A DNA stretch of 64,000 nucleotides from an uncultured Prevotella sp. (lineage in GTDB: Bacteria > Bacteroidota > Bacteroidia > Bacteroidales > Bacteroidaceae): positions 1 to 64,000 of the forward strand of contig NZ_CAMJOS010000006.1 in the NCBI RefSeq assembly GCF_946407605.1, written 5' to 3'. A program made the translations under genes and the position numbers. The notes beneath the pieces are model-generated. The model was given only the letters and a program-made list of their open reading frames with translations, ran no database searches and had not been told where the DNA came from. Shown piece after piece: positions 17,476 to 26,310 of this stretch. Position 1 is the first letter of the stretch, and each line of letters starts with the position of its first letter.

Positions 17476-18322
17476 CAGCATAGCCATTCTCATGGCAACC
17501 TATAACGGAGAGACTTATTTGAAGGAACAAATAGACTCGCTATTGGCCCAGACCTGTCAGGACTGGCATCTGTATGTGCATGATGACGGATCTAAGGATG
17601 GTACCGTAGCCATTGTCAAAGAGTACGCTGAGCAATATCCGGAAAAGGTTACACTATTGGATTATCCACCACAAGGCGGACCATGCAAGAACTTCCTGAG
17701 CATGATGGAAAAGGTGGAGGCTCCTTACTACATGTTTTGTGACCAGGATGATGTGTGGATGCCAGAGAAGATAGCTTTGTCGATTCTGGAGATGAAACGT
17801 CTGGAAGATGAGCATCCACAGAAACCCATTGTCGTCTTTACGGATTTGCACGTCGTTGATGAGCACCTGAATATCACCTATGACTCCATGTGGCGCTATA
17901 CGGGAATTCATCCTCAATATATCAAGACATTTGAAGATACGGGGGGACATACATCCATCGCAACAGGGTGCACCATGCTGTTCAACAAGCTATCGAAGAC
18001 ATGCTACTCTCACTATAGTCCTGAGAAAGCAATTATGCACGACTGCTGGGTTTGTCTCTGCACACTGAGGGACGGCGGCATCGTCTATGGAATCAGCAAG
18101 CAGCTGGTGCTCTATCGGCAGCACGGCAACAACTGTCTTGGCGCAGCAGAGACAAAAGCGCCTGATGTGAACATCAGATACAGGATTATGAACATAGACA
18201 AGGTCTATAGAAGTAACCGCAACTATTATGTGATGCTGCGCTCACTGGGGTATGGCTCCATTTTCAAGTATCTCTACTATAAGATTATGTATAAGAAACG
18301 CATCAGGAGAGGGCGTTACTAA
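17459..18322 (+). CDS. Glycosyltransferase family 2
   Basis: The 287-residue product starts with a GT-A fold: ILMATYNGETYLKEQIDSLL, a nucleotide-binding DDGSKDGT near residue 42, and the DxD-like CDQDDVWMPEKI near residue 97. It resembles rhamnosyltransferase-type GT2 enzymes of O-antigen and capsule clusters and should add one sugar to a lipid-linked intermediate at the inner membrane. The donor cannot be read from sequence. It overlaps the flippase by 17 bp. A second start (MTNNS) lies six bases inside. Confidence 0.88.
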   Translation: MTMTNNSIAILMATYNGETYLKEQIDSLLAQTCQDWHLYVHDDGSKDGTVAIVKEYAEQYPEKVTLLDYPPQGGPCKNFLSMMEKVEAPYYMFCDQDDVWMPEKIALSILEMKRLEDEHPQKPIVVFTDLHVVDEHLNITYDSMWRYTGIHPQYIKTFEDTGGHTSIATGCTMLFNKLSKTCYSHYSPEKAIMHDCWVCLCTLRDGGIVYGISKQLVLYRQHGNNCLGAAETKAPDVNIRYRIMNIDKVYRSNRNYYVMLRSLGYGSIFKYLYYKIMYKKRIRRGRY

Positions 18323-18360
18323 ACATCGTCTATTGTGAAACAAGACAAAAATAAAGATAA

Positions 18361-19209
18361 ATGACAACTGCGCTGGTAATCGTACTTTTCAATCCTACAG
18401 ATGATGACATCCATCACCTGCAGCACGTGGCACAACTATACCCCGGCGCGATTGTCGATAATTCGGAGACGCGACACTTTGAGTCTGAACAGGTGGAGCT
18501 GATGCATTACATCTTCCTGGGAGGCAACAAGGGTATTGCTCACGCTCAGAATGTAGGCATCCAGCATATTATGCAGCATGGACCAACGGAGCATATCGTC
18601 TTCATGGACCAAGACAGCCGCTGGGAGGATAACTACGCGGAAAGGATTACTGCTGAATATGAGGCACTGCGCCAAAAAGGTATCCGTCTTTCGGCTTTGG
18701 GACCAACGGTCTGTCGACGCGAGACGGGAGAAGAATACAAATCAGTCTTCCACAAAAAGGAGTTTGTGAACCAGGACTTCATTCTTCGTAAGCATATCAT
18801 CTCTTCTGGCAGCTGCATCCGAAAAGAATTATTCGAGGAGGTGGGTGTCTTCGAGGATGCGCTGTTTATTGACTTCGTGGACGATGAGTGGTGCTGGAGA
18901 GCCCATACCAAGGGGTATGTGTGTGGCATAACGCCACATATCAGTATGGCACACACCATCGGACAGAAAGAAATGCACATCGGTAAATATGTCATTGGCA
19001 TCTCTGCGCCTTTCAGGTATTTCTACCTATACCGCAATTATCTGGTGCTGGCAAGAAGAGGCTATGTGCCCGTGCAATGGAAAATCAGCTATGGTGTCAA
19101 GTTCTTTGCGCGGTTCTTTTATTTTCCCTTCGTAGTGGAGAATGGCAGGGAATGCTGGAAGTATATGTGGCGTGGCATCAAGGAAGGAATAAAAGGTATT
19201 AAGAAATGA
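18361..19209 (+). CDS. Glycosyltransferase family 2 (rhamnosyltransferase-like)
   Basis: The 282-residue enzyme opens TTALVIVLFNPTDDDIHHL, with the acidic motifs IVDNS (about residue 38), GGNKGIAHAQNVGI and MDQDSRWEDNY (about residue 82). This order is typical of dTDP-rhamnosyltransferase-type GT2 proteins such as RfbF/WbbL relatives. A later FIDFVDDEWCWRAHTKGY matches the acceptor/base region. It follows the previous glycosyltransferase by 38 bp, and its stop overlaps the next start by 4 bp. Confidence 0.88.
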   Translation: MTTALVIVLFNPTDDDIHHLQHVAQLYPGAIVDNSETRHFESEQVELMHYIFLGGNKGIAHAQNVGIQHIMQHGPTEHIVFMDQDSRWEDNYAERITAEYEALRQKGIRLSALGPTVCRRETGEEYKSVFHKKEFVNQDFILRKHIISSGSCIRKELFEEVGVFEDALFIDFVDDEWCWRAHTKGYVCGITPHISMAHTIGQKEMHIGKYVIGISAPFRYFYLYRNYLVLARRGYVPVQWKISYGVKFFARFFYFPFVVENGRECWKYMWRGIKEGIKGIKK

Positions 19210-20000
19210 AACAAGTAGCTATATATTGCGTAAATTATCACTCAAAGGACCGGCTGGAACATTATCTCCAGTCTATTGACCTGGCTGTAAAGGCTGCTGA
19301 AGGCGACTTACAGTTGGATGTCATAGCCATAGACAACAGCGTTCCTGCTGAAACCATTGACTATGCGCCTCAGGCCTTTTCGCTCAAGGTTGTGAATACT
19401 GGTGAGAACAAAGGGTACTTCGGGGCCGTGAGCGAGGGCATGAAGCGATATGATCCCATGTCTTACGACTATAGCATCATCAGCAATGTGGATGTGGTGA
19501 TGGAGAAGGACTTTTTTGTGCAGTTGGCAGAAATGCCAGCGAACAAAACCTTAGGATGGATAGCCCCACAGATATTTTCAGACACGGAGCATCGTGACCG
19601 CAACCCGAAGATCATGCGTCGCTATGCCAAAAGGAAATTGCAGATATTACGCTTCTTATTCAGCATTCCCCCACTCTACAACCTCTATACGCATACGGCC
19701 TATAAATCAAAAAAACTCATTAAACACGAACCAGGAGAGATATATGCCGGCCATGGATCGTTTATCATCCTGACTCAGGAATACTTCAAAAGATGTGGCA
19801 TCATTGACTACCCTGTCTTCTTGTTCTGCGAGGAGATCTATCTGGGGGAACTATGCTTAAAGCATGGGTTGAAGGTGGTATACAACCCGCAAATAAGAGT
19901 AAGAGACACAGAGCATGCCTCAACAGGCACCTTCCGCCGAAGAAAGTACTGCCGGTATAACTACGAGGCCCTGAGTTATATCTTGAAGACCTATTATTAG
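19206..20000 (+). CDS. Glycosyltransferase family 2
   Basis: The 264-residue product begins QVAIYCVNYHSKDRLEHYLQSID, with VIAIDNSV, GENKGYFGAVSEGMKRY and the metal-binding-type SNVDVVM, a GT2 arrangement like its upstream neighbour. The two genes overlap by 4 bp (ATGA), suggesting coupled translation. The stop meets the stop of the opposing gene at 19997, so there is no room for a separate terminator between them. Confidence 0.86.
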   Translation: MKQVAIYCVNYHSKDRLEHYLQSIDLAVKAAEGDLQLDVIAIDNSVPAETIDYAPQAFSLKVVNTGENKGYFGAVSEGMKRYDPMSYDYSIISNVDVVMEKDFFVQLAEMPANKTLGWIAPQIFSDTEHRDRNPKIMRRYAKRKLQILRFLFSIPPLYNLYTHTAYKSKKLIKHEPGEIYAGHGSFIILTQEYFKRCGIIDYPVFLFCEEIYLGELCLKHGLKVVYNPQIRVRDTEHASTGTFRRRKYCRYNYEALSYILKTYY

Positions 20001-21241
20001 GTCAGGGGCATGATGCACAGGGAACGGATGCCTGTGTGGACAGTATCGAACGACACCCAACGGCCTTGACGGTCACAACGGGGATGAAGGTCACATTTCC
20101 ACCAATGCTGAGGATCAGGAGCCACAAACTGCTTGGGACTCTTGGCATCAGCTAAGAGCACTACCTCGTTGGTATCTTTGTTTACCTTATACAGCTTGGC
20201 ATGGCGCCATTTGTCGGGATAGGTATCCACCAGGAACCAGTCGTTGTCAATAAAATGCTGGTGTCCATCAACATTTATCTGAGGATAAGCACAACGTTTC
20301 CACTCTTTCATGTCCGGCCCGGAGAAATACACATGAGAATCAACATTCTCCATGCGGCAATAAGCAATAATGCCATTCAGGGCATTCCAGTTGTAATGTG
20401 ACACCATGCCAGTGGTTGGCGACACATAGAGCTGCTTCTGCTGTAAGTCATAGACTATGAGACGGGTTCGATGGAAAGTGCCTTTATACCAGCGATGGAG
20501 GAAAGACAGATAGCGGTTATCACGGGAGAACTCGGTATGGGTAACGAAATGGAGCGTATCGTCCATACTGGGCTCATGCTGCAGTTCCGACAACTGTTTA
20601 AGACTGAACAGCAACTGACGCTCGTTGGTATGAAGGTTTATCAGGAACAGTCCTGTCTTGCTGCTCACCTTCTCGTCCATATACGCATCCTCGTCGCCAT
20701 AGAGATAGCCATAGCCGGGCATCATAGCCTGCAGACGCTCATAGCTAAAGGTTGCTGCCAGTTTTCCGTCATGACTCACCGTATCTATGGGCCAGGAAAG
20801 AATAGTATTCTGTCCCGTTTCCACCTGAATCATCTTAGCACACAACTTTCCATCGGCCACAGCATTAAAGATGCAAGTATTGGCATCGACCCATTGCAGG
20901 CGACAGCCTTTATGATAGTTCCAAGCGCCTGTCTCACCCACATGTTTCCATTCCGAGAAATTCTCACCAGTCCAATAGCCCACCTCCAGCAAATCGTCAC
21001 GGGTGGGCATTTTCAAAGGAATGTTCAACCTGTAGGCCAAATGCTTACTGCCATCAGCGCTAAAAGGAGTTACATCATGGAAGCCAAAGAACGAATTTTC
21101 TTTAAGGATGGGAGGCATCGAAAACTTTGATTCATAGTTTGGCAATAAATCATAAAAGCCCTGATAGGCATTACGCACCAGGTTTTTTATGACATAATTG
21201 TTCTTTACCTTATTATATACAAAAGATTCTATCTTGTTCAT
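19997..21241 (-). CDS. Conserved hypothetical protein of polysaccharide loci (propeller-like)
   Basis: From the ATG at 21241 the product is 414 residues. An upstream extension to 21343 would overlap the preceding gene and lacks support. Repeating segments such as NYHKGCRLQWVDANTCIFNAV, SHDGKLAATFSYERL, HTEFSRDNRYLSFLHRWY and SHYNWNALNGIIAYCRME resemble beta-propeller blades in which W or F residues follow DG/DN turns. There is no signal peptide. I recognise it only as a type of protein found near glycosyltransferases and sulfotransferases; the function is unknown. It lies 20 bp downstream of the TIM-barrel gene and is surely co-transcribed with it. Confidence 0.65.
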   Translation of the reverse strand: MNKIESFVYNKVKNNYVIKNLVRNAYQGFYDLLPNYESKFSMPPILKENSFFGFHDVTPFSADGSKHLAYRLNIPLKMPTRDDLLEVGYWTGENFSEWKHVGETGAWNYHKGCRLQWVDANTCIFNAVADGKLCAKMIQVETGQNTILSWPIDTVSHDGKLAATFSYERLQAMMPGYGYLYGDEDAYMDEKVSSKTGLFLINLHTNERQLLFSLKQLSELQHEPSMDDTLHFVTHTEFSRDNRYLSFLHRWYKGTFHRTRLIVYDLQQKQLYVSPTTGMVSHYNWNALNGIIAYCRMENVDSHVYFSGPDMKEWKRCAYPQINVDGHQHFIDNDWFLVDTYPDKWRHAKLYKVNKDTNEVVLLADAKSPKQFVAPDPQHWWKCDLHPRCDRQGRWVSFDTVHTGIRSLCIMPLT

Positions 21242-21261
21242 GAACGAAAATGCTTTCTTCC

Positions 21262-22809
21262 TTATAAATATTTGAATATTATTATATCTCCGGCCTCTAT
21301 GATATAGTCGCCAGTAGTTATTTCTTGGCTTTGCAGCGTGCATTTCGACACGTGATACAGCTTTTTATTACCCTTGATATGCAACCTCACCGGGTTTCTG
21401 AAGTCCTTGTTCACAATGACCAGGTACGCATCTTTCCCCTTTTCTATCATCGAGGCGATAGCACTCTTGTTGCCTTCAATGCTCAGTGACTCAATATTTC
21501 TGGGCAGACGGTCTGCCGTCAAGGGCTTTACCAGCTCGTTCGATGGTGCGCCATTGATGTGATACACCTCTTTGACCGTTCCTTCAGCAAACAGACTGCT
21601 GATGCGTGCCATCTCCTCGTTCACTCTGTTCACATTTTCATACAGCTCTGCCCTCCGTTGTCCAAAAGTATCTACAGGGGCAGCGTACGACCCCTCTCCT
21701 CGCATCCATCTGTGCCAGTAGGTGTAGTAGGCTATCGACTTGGCACCGTAGGCCAAGTTCGCATACATCTGCAGTCGCATGGTGCCTAGCGTAGGCATCG
21801 TGTATATCAGGTGCTGTGCCGACAGCACATAGCCGCAAAACGGAATCTTGTGTTTTATACTCTGGCTGCGTATAATCTCCAGATTATCAAACCATTGGCG
21901 TCTGAGCACCTCGTCGCCTCTCGACCACATAACGGAGTAGTTATCGAAGGTAAGCGTCTTTAATTGTAGTCTCGTGATGCATGAATCAATATACTCAGCA
22001 TATTTCTGGTTGTTATATGAGCCGTCGGGATTTTGACTCTCTGGTCCATATATCGGATTCAGACAGATACGTATGTAGGCGTCAGGGTCTACATCGTTGA
22101 TGGCTTTTACTCTGGGTATCAGGTCATTAATAATGACATGATTCTTATATCTTTCAACTTTTTTCAGAAACGGCTCGTCGCCAATGTAGTATCCATACAC
22201 GGTTTCTTTGTATCTCTTGACACTATCGGCCAGCATCTTATAGCTGCTGAGGTTTCCTCCACCCGCAATCAGTTTGATGCCATTCCTTCGGGCTGCTTTC
22301 ATCATCATTCCCGTATTGATGAGCCTGCCATTCCAAAAACTGACGTCGAAACCAGCATACACCATGTCGCGATAGGCTTTGTCCAGGTCCTTCGCCTCGT
22401 CAGGCACACCACCATGACCTATCACCGTAATCATGCTTCTGTGACCTATTGTGTACACATCCTCTTTGCCTGCAGCCAGCGTCTTCGTATAGGTATATTC
22501 CGCATCCACCTTCTCTTTTCCCACGGGCTCGCTGTAGGGATGTACAAACCCATTACACCTTATATAATATATGAGTTCCCTCGGATTCTCATTCTTCAGT
22601 CTTAGGTTTATCTTTCTGCCTTCCAGATAAACCTGCACCTTGACGGGCCCGCCTGTGGTCATGATATAATGCACGTTGTCCAGTCTTGTCTCGCACCAGT
22701 CAACATTCTTCACCACAAATTCATCAAGCATGATGCTTTTCTCGGGCCCTTCTGCTGAATAGCCCTTTACGCATGCCAGTACCAATATTAAATAGACAAG
22801 TCTTTTCAT
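21262..22809 (-). CDS. Exported TIM-barrel glycoside-hydrolase-like protein
   Basis: The 515-residue product has a signal peptide (MKRLVYLILVLACVKGYSAEG). Residues 40-130 look like a beta-sandwich, followed by a barrel with GFDVSFWNGRLINTG, YGYYIGDEPFLKKV, DAYIRICLNPIYG, LTFDNYSVMWS and GAKSIAYYTYWHR, spaced like the strands of clan GH-A hydrolases; Glu in GDEPF is a candidate acid. The C-terminal part (LVIVNKDFRNPVRLHIKG) resembles the beta domain of such enzymes. It may trim or remodel the cell's own polysaccharide, given its place inside the cluster, but it is transcribed against the glycosyltransferases. The specific family was not determined. Confidence 0.7.
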   Translation of the reverse strand: MKRLVYLILVLACVKGYSAEGPEKSIMLDEFVVKNVDWCETRLDNVHYIMTTGGPVKVQVYLEGRKINLRLKNENPRELIYYIRCNGFVHPYSEPVGKEKVDAEYTYTKTLAAGKEDVYTIGHRSMITVIGHGGVPDEAKDLDKAYRDMVYAGFDVSFWNGRLINTGMMMKAARRNGIKLIAGGGNLSSYKMLADSVKRYKETVYGYYIGDEPFLKKVERYKNHVIINDLIPRVKAINDVDPDAYIRICLNPIYGPESQNPDGSYNNQKYAEYIDSCITRLQLKTLTFDNYSVMWSRGDEVLRRQWFDNLEIIRSQSIKHKIPFCGYVLSAQHLIYTMPTLGTMRLQMYANLAYGAKSIAYYTYWHRWMRGEGSYAAPVDTFGQRRAELYENVNRVNEEMARISSLFAEGTVKEVYHINGAPSNELVKPLTADRLPRNIESLSIEGNKSAIASMIEKGKDAYLVIVNKDFRNPVRLHIKGNKKLYHVSKCTLQSQEITTGDYIIEAGDIIIFKYL

Positions 22810-22813
22810 GCTG

Positions 22814-22821
22814 CAAAGATA
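22814..22821 (-). promoter_or_regulatory. -7 promoter element of the TIM-barrel gene
   Basis: The minus strand reads TATCTTTG five bases before the ATG at 22809. Sequence upstream of it is the repeat element at 22822-22985, so the -33 region lies inside the repeat. Confidence 0.55.
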
Positions 22822-22985
22822 CGAATAAGCGAGCGAAAATGCAAATTTATTTGCGAATTTCCGAGCGAGAGCATCTTCGACCGAAGGTCAGAGTTCGAAT
22901 AAGCGAGTAGAAAACCAAAAGAATTTTGAGTTTTCTCGAGCAGAAGTATCTTCGACCGAAGGTCAAAAATACAAATAGCGAAAAA
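22822..22985. repeat. Second copy of the dimeric two-hairpin repeat element
   Basis: CGAATAAGCGAG occurs at 22822 and again at 22896 (74 bp); a decayed third copy starts about 76 bp later. Each unit carries a first palindrome (AAATGCAAA...TTTGCGAATTT in unit 1), the spacer TTTCCGAGCGAG or its variant, and the hairpin GACC-GAA-GGTC. The spacing and order match the element at 14836-14990, while the stem sequences differ and stay paired. Confidence 0.8.
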
Positions 22986-22993
22986 AAGAAACT

Positions 22994-23194
22994 GTTGACG
23001 CCTACTTTACCACTGGTGAGATGCCCGACATGATGATATTCATGCCTGGTCCGCCTGACAGCACCTCGAGTGATACTGATGCTGCCCGTCTGGCTGCTTC
23101 GGCTGCCTATGCCCGTCTGCATACCAGCGAGCGTTTTCTGGCACAGATGAAAAAGGCTCGCGAGGAGTTCAAGGCCAAGACAGGCAAGCGATAA
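22994..23194 (+). pseudogene. C-terminal fragment of an unrecognised gene
   Basis: After a stop at 22976 a frame of 66 codons reads VDAYFTTGEMPDMMIF...AARLAASAAYARLHTSERF...MKKAREEFKAKTGKR and stops. The alanine/arginine-rich helical character and lysine-rich end look like the C-terminus of a real protein, but the frame is cut upstream by the repeat element and has no promoter. If translated from the ATG at 23021 it would be a 57-residue protein. A gene truncated by the repeat is the better explanation. Confidence 0.4.
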
Positions 23195-23249
23195 GCGTCG
23201 CTGTTTTTAAAAATTATGAAAAAAAAGAGTGTCTTTCGATTATTTTTCG

Positions 23250-23257
23250 TACCTTTG
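23250..23257 (+). promoter_or_regulatory. -7 promoter element of the glycosyltransferase gene
   Basis: TACCTTTG lies only 17 bp before the ATG at 23275, which implies a very short leader and argues against a TTG start at 23266. Confidence 0.6.
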
Positions 23258-23274
23258 CAGCCAAATTGCAAAAA

Positions 23275-24093
23275 ATGAGCGATAGACTGGTGTCGGTTAT
23301 CATGCCGTCATATAATGGAGCCAAGCACTTGGCAGACAGTATTGACAGCATCTTAAACCAAACATATAAACATTTGGAGCTACTGATCACCGATGATCAT
23401 TCGGATGACGAACAGACACTTGGCATCCTGCGACACTATAGTGAGCAGGACAGCCGTGTGAACGTGCTCTATCTGGACAGCAACCACGGTCCAGGATATG
23501 CTCGCAACAAGTCTATTGAACGTGCGAAGGGAAGATACATCGCTTTCTGTGACAGCGATGACCGATGGTTTCCCGAGAAACTGGAGAAGCAGATAGCCTT
23601 TATGGACGAGCACGACTGTGCCCTTTGTTTCGCTTCATATATTGTGTGTGATGAACATGACGAAGAGCAAGGCATTGTAATTGCGCCAGACGTACTAACC
23701 TTCGGGCAGTTGAAGCGCGACAACAAGATTGGCTGTCTGACTGCCATCTATGACATTGAGAAACTGGGACATAAGTACTATATGCCTGCTATTCGCAAGC
23801 GTCAGGACTGGGGACTGTTTCTTGCCATATTGCGCAACTGTCGCGAGGTGAGAGCCATTAGTGAGCCTTTGGCCTACTATCGTGACCGAAAAGGATCTGT
23901 ATCGTCAAGGAAGTTCGGACTTATAAAATACAACATTCTGATTTATCAGAAAGTATTAGGTTTTTCACCTCTGAAGTCTTACTTGTACTTCTATTTTCTT
24001 TTCGTCCCAACCTATCTATTGAAGCGTGTAAAAAAGCGTTTCGACAGCATTAAATACCTTAACAAAAAAAAATCAACCAATTTTATAATATAA
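23275..24093 (+). CDS. Glycosyltransferase family 2
   Basis: The product of 272 residues starts SDRLVSVIMPSYNGAKHLADSIDSILNQTYKHLELLITDDHSDDEQT, the canonical GT2 opening, followed by ARNKSIERAKGRYIAFCDSDDRWFPEKL with the DxD motif. The last 50 residues are basic and aromatic and may associate with the membrane. It has its own promoter and is followed 54 bp later by the initiating sugar transferase. It would add a sugar to the undecaprenyl-linked intermediate; donor and linkage are unknown. Confidence 0.9.
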   Translation: MSDRLVSVIMPSYNGAKHLADSIDSILNQTYKHLELLITDDHSDDEQTLGILRHYSEQDSRVNVLYLDSNHGPGYARNKSIERAKGRYIAFCDSDDRWFPEKLEKQIAFMDEHDCALCFASYIVCDEHDEEQGIVIAPDVLTFGQLKRDNKIGCLTAIYDIEKLGHKYYMPAIRKRQDWGLFLAILRNCREVRAISEPLAYYRDRKGSVSSRKFGLIKYNILIYQKVLGFSPLKSYLYFYFLFVPTYLLKRVKKRFDSIKYLNKKKSTNFII

Positions 24094-24147
24094 AGTTGAT
24101 TTCTTCGTTACTATAATAAAGTAATACGAGAAACAACAAAAACTTAT

Positions 24148-24777
24148 ATGACAGTACTCGAAAACGGATACGTATTAGACGGAATGAACGAAATTGAGCG
24201 TAATGTGAAGCGCGTTGTCGATTTCTTCATCGCCTGTATCTGCCTCGTTGTCTTTTCACCATTATTCCTTATCTGTTATATCCTGGTAAAAAGAGAAGAC
24301 GGAGGGCCCGCCATTTTCAAACAAGAGCGTATTGGTCGCTTCGGACGTCCTTTCAATATCTATAAGTTCCGCAGCATGCGTATCGATGCTGAGAAAGATG
24401 GCCCTGCCCTATTCCAGCACGAGAACGAGACACGCATGACGAAGATAGGGAAATTCTTAAGAGAGCACCATCTGGACGAGCTGCCACAGTTGTGGAATGT
24501 GGTAACTGGCGATATGGCCTTCATTGGTCCTCGTCCGGAGCGTGAGTTCTATATCAAACAGATTATGGAGCGCGACCCACGCTATGTCTATCTTTATCAG
24601 ATCCGTCCTGGCGTGACCAGCTATGCCACCCTCTATAATGGCTATACCGACACACTGGAAAAGATGCTGCGCCGACTGGAGTTGGACCTTTACTACCTGG
24701 AGCACCGCTCATGGTGGTTCGACTTTAAGATTCTGGTCAAGACCTTCATCAACATCGTGTTTGGAAAGAAATTCTAA
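24148..24777 (+). CDS. Undecaprenyl-phosphate sugar phosphotransferase (initiating enzyme, short PglC-like form)
   Basis: The 209-residue protein carries the bacterial sugar-transferase domain without the long N-terminal part found in WcaJ. One membrane segment lies at about 24-46 (VVDFFIACICLVVFSPLFLICYI), followed by FKQERIGRFGRPFNIYKFRSM, LREHHLDELPQLWNVV and GDMAFIGPRPER, the hallmark motifs. It should load the first sugar-1-phosphate onto undecaprenyl phosphate at the inner membrane and start the repeat unit built by the neighbouring glycosyltransferases. The next gene begins 12 bp after its stop. Confidence 0.93.
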   Translation: MTVLENGYVLDGMNEIERNVKRVVDFFIACICLVVFSPLFLICYILVKREDGGPAIFKQERIGRFGRPFNIYKFRSMRIDAEKDGPALFQHENETRMTKIGKFLREHHLDELPQLWNVVTGDMAFIGPRPEREFYIKQIMERDPRYVYLYQIRPGVTSYATLYNGYTDTLEKMLRRLELDLYYLEHRSWWFDFKILVKTFINIVFGKKF

Positions 24778-24789
24778 AGCTTGCTTTCT

Positions 24790-26310
24790 ATGAGCTACAG
24801 AACCCTTCTTCTTTCGGTGCTTTGTTTTGGCGCCTCGATGGTGAAGGCACAGGACGCTCCCCACACCCATATCACTTACGACCTGACGGCAGAGGCTGCC
24901 GTAGGTACTGGCGACTATACGGCCTACCAACTGGTGACCAACCGCCACCATGTGCTGGGCACACGCTCCAACACCGCCTATCTAAGGGGAGCCGTGAATG
25001 TGGAGCATCAATTGAATAAAGACTGGAAGCTCTCGGGTGGTGTTGATGCCATCGCATCGGTACATGCCGACCACAAGGACTACCTGCAGCAATGTTATGC
25101 CAACCTATCGTTTCAGGACTTCTTCATAGAGGCTGGTGCAAGAGAACAAAAGCAGGTGATTCGCGATGAGGAGCTGAGTATTGGCTCGTATGCCAAAGGT
25201 ACCAACGCTAAGCCTTTTGCGCAGATACATCTGGGCACCAATGGTTTCTGGACTGTACCATTCACCAATGGATGGCTGGAGTTAAACTTTGACGGGGGTT
25301 ACGGCAAGTTTCTGGATAGCAACTATCGCCACGATGCTTTTTATAACGGCGAGACCAATGCCAGTGGGCAATACATCAACGACAAATACGCCACCAACAT
25401 TCTCTATCACCAGAAGCACCTGTTTTTCAAGATTAATTTCTGCGAGCAGTTTTTCTTCATTGGCGGTATAGAACATGTGGTGCAGTTTGGCGGCACGAAA
25501 TATGGATATGACAACAACGGTGTATTTACATCAAAGAGTAAAAGCACCAATCTTAAATCGTTTATGGATATCATCCTGCCCCTAGGCGATAAGCATTATT
25601 TCGAGAATGACGCCATGGAGGACTGGATTTATGGCAACCATTTGGGCGAGATGACGGTGCAACTGGGCTGGAACATCAATAAGAACCACCTGCTGCAGGT
25701 GTATTATGATGATATCTTCGAGGATGGTTCGGGTATGCGCAAGAGTAATGGATGGGACGGCACCTACGGCATTCAATACAACAACAAGGCTGCAGGAAGG
25801 CAGTATGTGCGCAAGGCTGTGGTAGAGTATTTCCAGAGCACCAACCAATCAGGCCCCTTACATTACGACGGAGGCGACTATCCGGAACCCATACGCAGTC
25901 AGATAACAGACAAGGTGACTGGCAAAGATGACTATTATAACCACACCTGCTATGACAGTTATACACACTATGGTATGACACCTGGTATAGCACTTATCAC
26001 CTCTCCTATATATAATAAAGGTGGAGAGACCAGGTTCCTCGACAATCGCGTCAAGGCATGGCATGTAGGCGTTAGTGGCGAAATAACGGACCATCTGAGC
26101 TATCTGGCCAAAGGATCATACCGTGAGGGATGGGGCACATACGACTACCCTCTTTCTCATAAGCACCACTCTTTCGACGCCATGGTGCAGGGCATCTACA
26201 CCATAGGTCCCTGGCAGTTTGGCGCCGCCTGTGCTCTCGACAAGGGCAACATCTACGGCGACTGCACGACGTTTGACATCAAAATAGGTTATCATGGCAA
26301 GATTCTGTAA
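24790..26310 (+). CDS. Capsule assembly Wzi family outer-membrane protein
   Basis: The product of 506 residues has a signal peptide (MSYRTLLLSVLCFGASMVKAQ), and alternating aromatic beta-strand patterns run to a C-terminal strand. Family-like segments include the N-terminal YQLVTNRHHVL, SFQDFFIEAGAREQKQ and QLGWNINKNHLLQVYYDDIFEDGSG. Wzi is a beta-barrel that attaches capsule to the cell surface. The start is the ATG at 24790 rather than a TTG nine bases upstream. It lies directly after the initiating transferase and overlaps the next gene by 17 bp, so surface polysaccharide retention is probably encoded together with synthesis. Confidence 0.85.
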   Translation: MSYRTLLLSVLCFGASMVKAQDAPHTHITYDLTAEAAVGTGDYTAYQLVTNRHHVLGTRSNTAYLRGAVNVEHQLNKDWKLSGGVDAIASVHADHKDYLQQCYANLSFQDFFIEAGAREQKQVIRDEELSIGSYAKGTNAKPFAQIHLGTNGFWTVPFTNGWLELNFDGGYGKFLDSNYRHDAFYNGETNASGQYINDKYATNILYHQKHLFFKINFCEQFFFIGGIEHVVQFGGTKYGYDNNGVFTSKSKSTNLKSFMDIILPLGDKHYFENDAMEDWIYGNHLGEMTVQLGWNINKNHLLQVYYDDIFEDGSGMRKSNGWDGTYGIQYNNKAAGRQYVRKAVVEYFQSTNQSGPLHYDGGDYPEPIRSQITDKVTGKDDYYNHTCYDSYTHYGMTPGIALITSPIYNKGGETRFLDNRVKAWHVGVSGEITDHLSYLAKGSYREGWGTYDYPLSHKHHSFDAMVQGIYTIGPWQFGAACALDKGNIYGDCTTFDIKIGYHGKIL

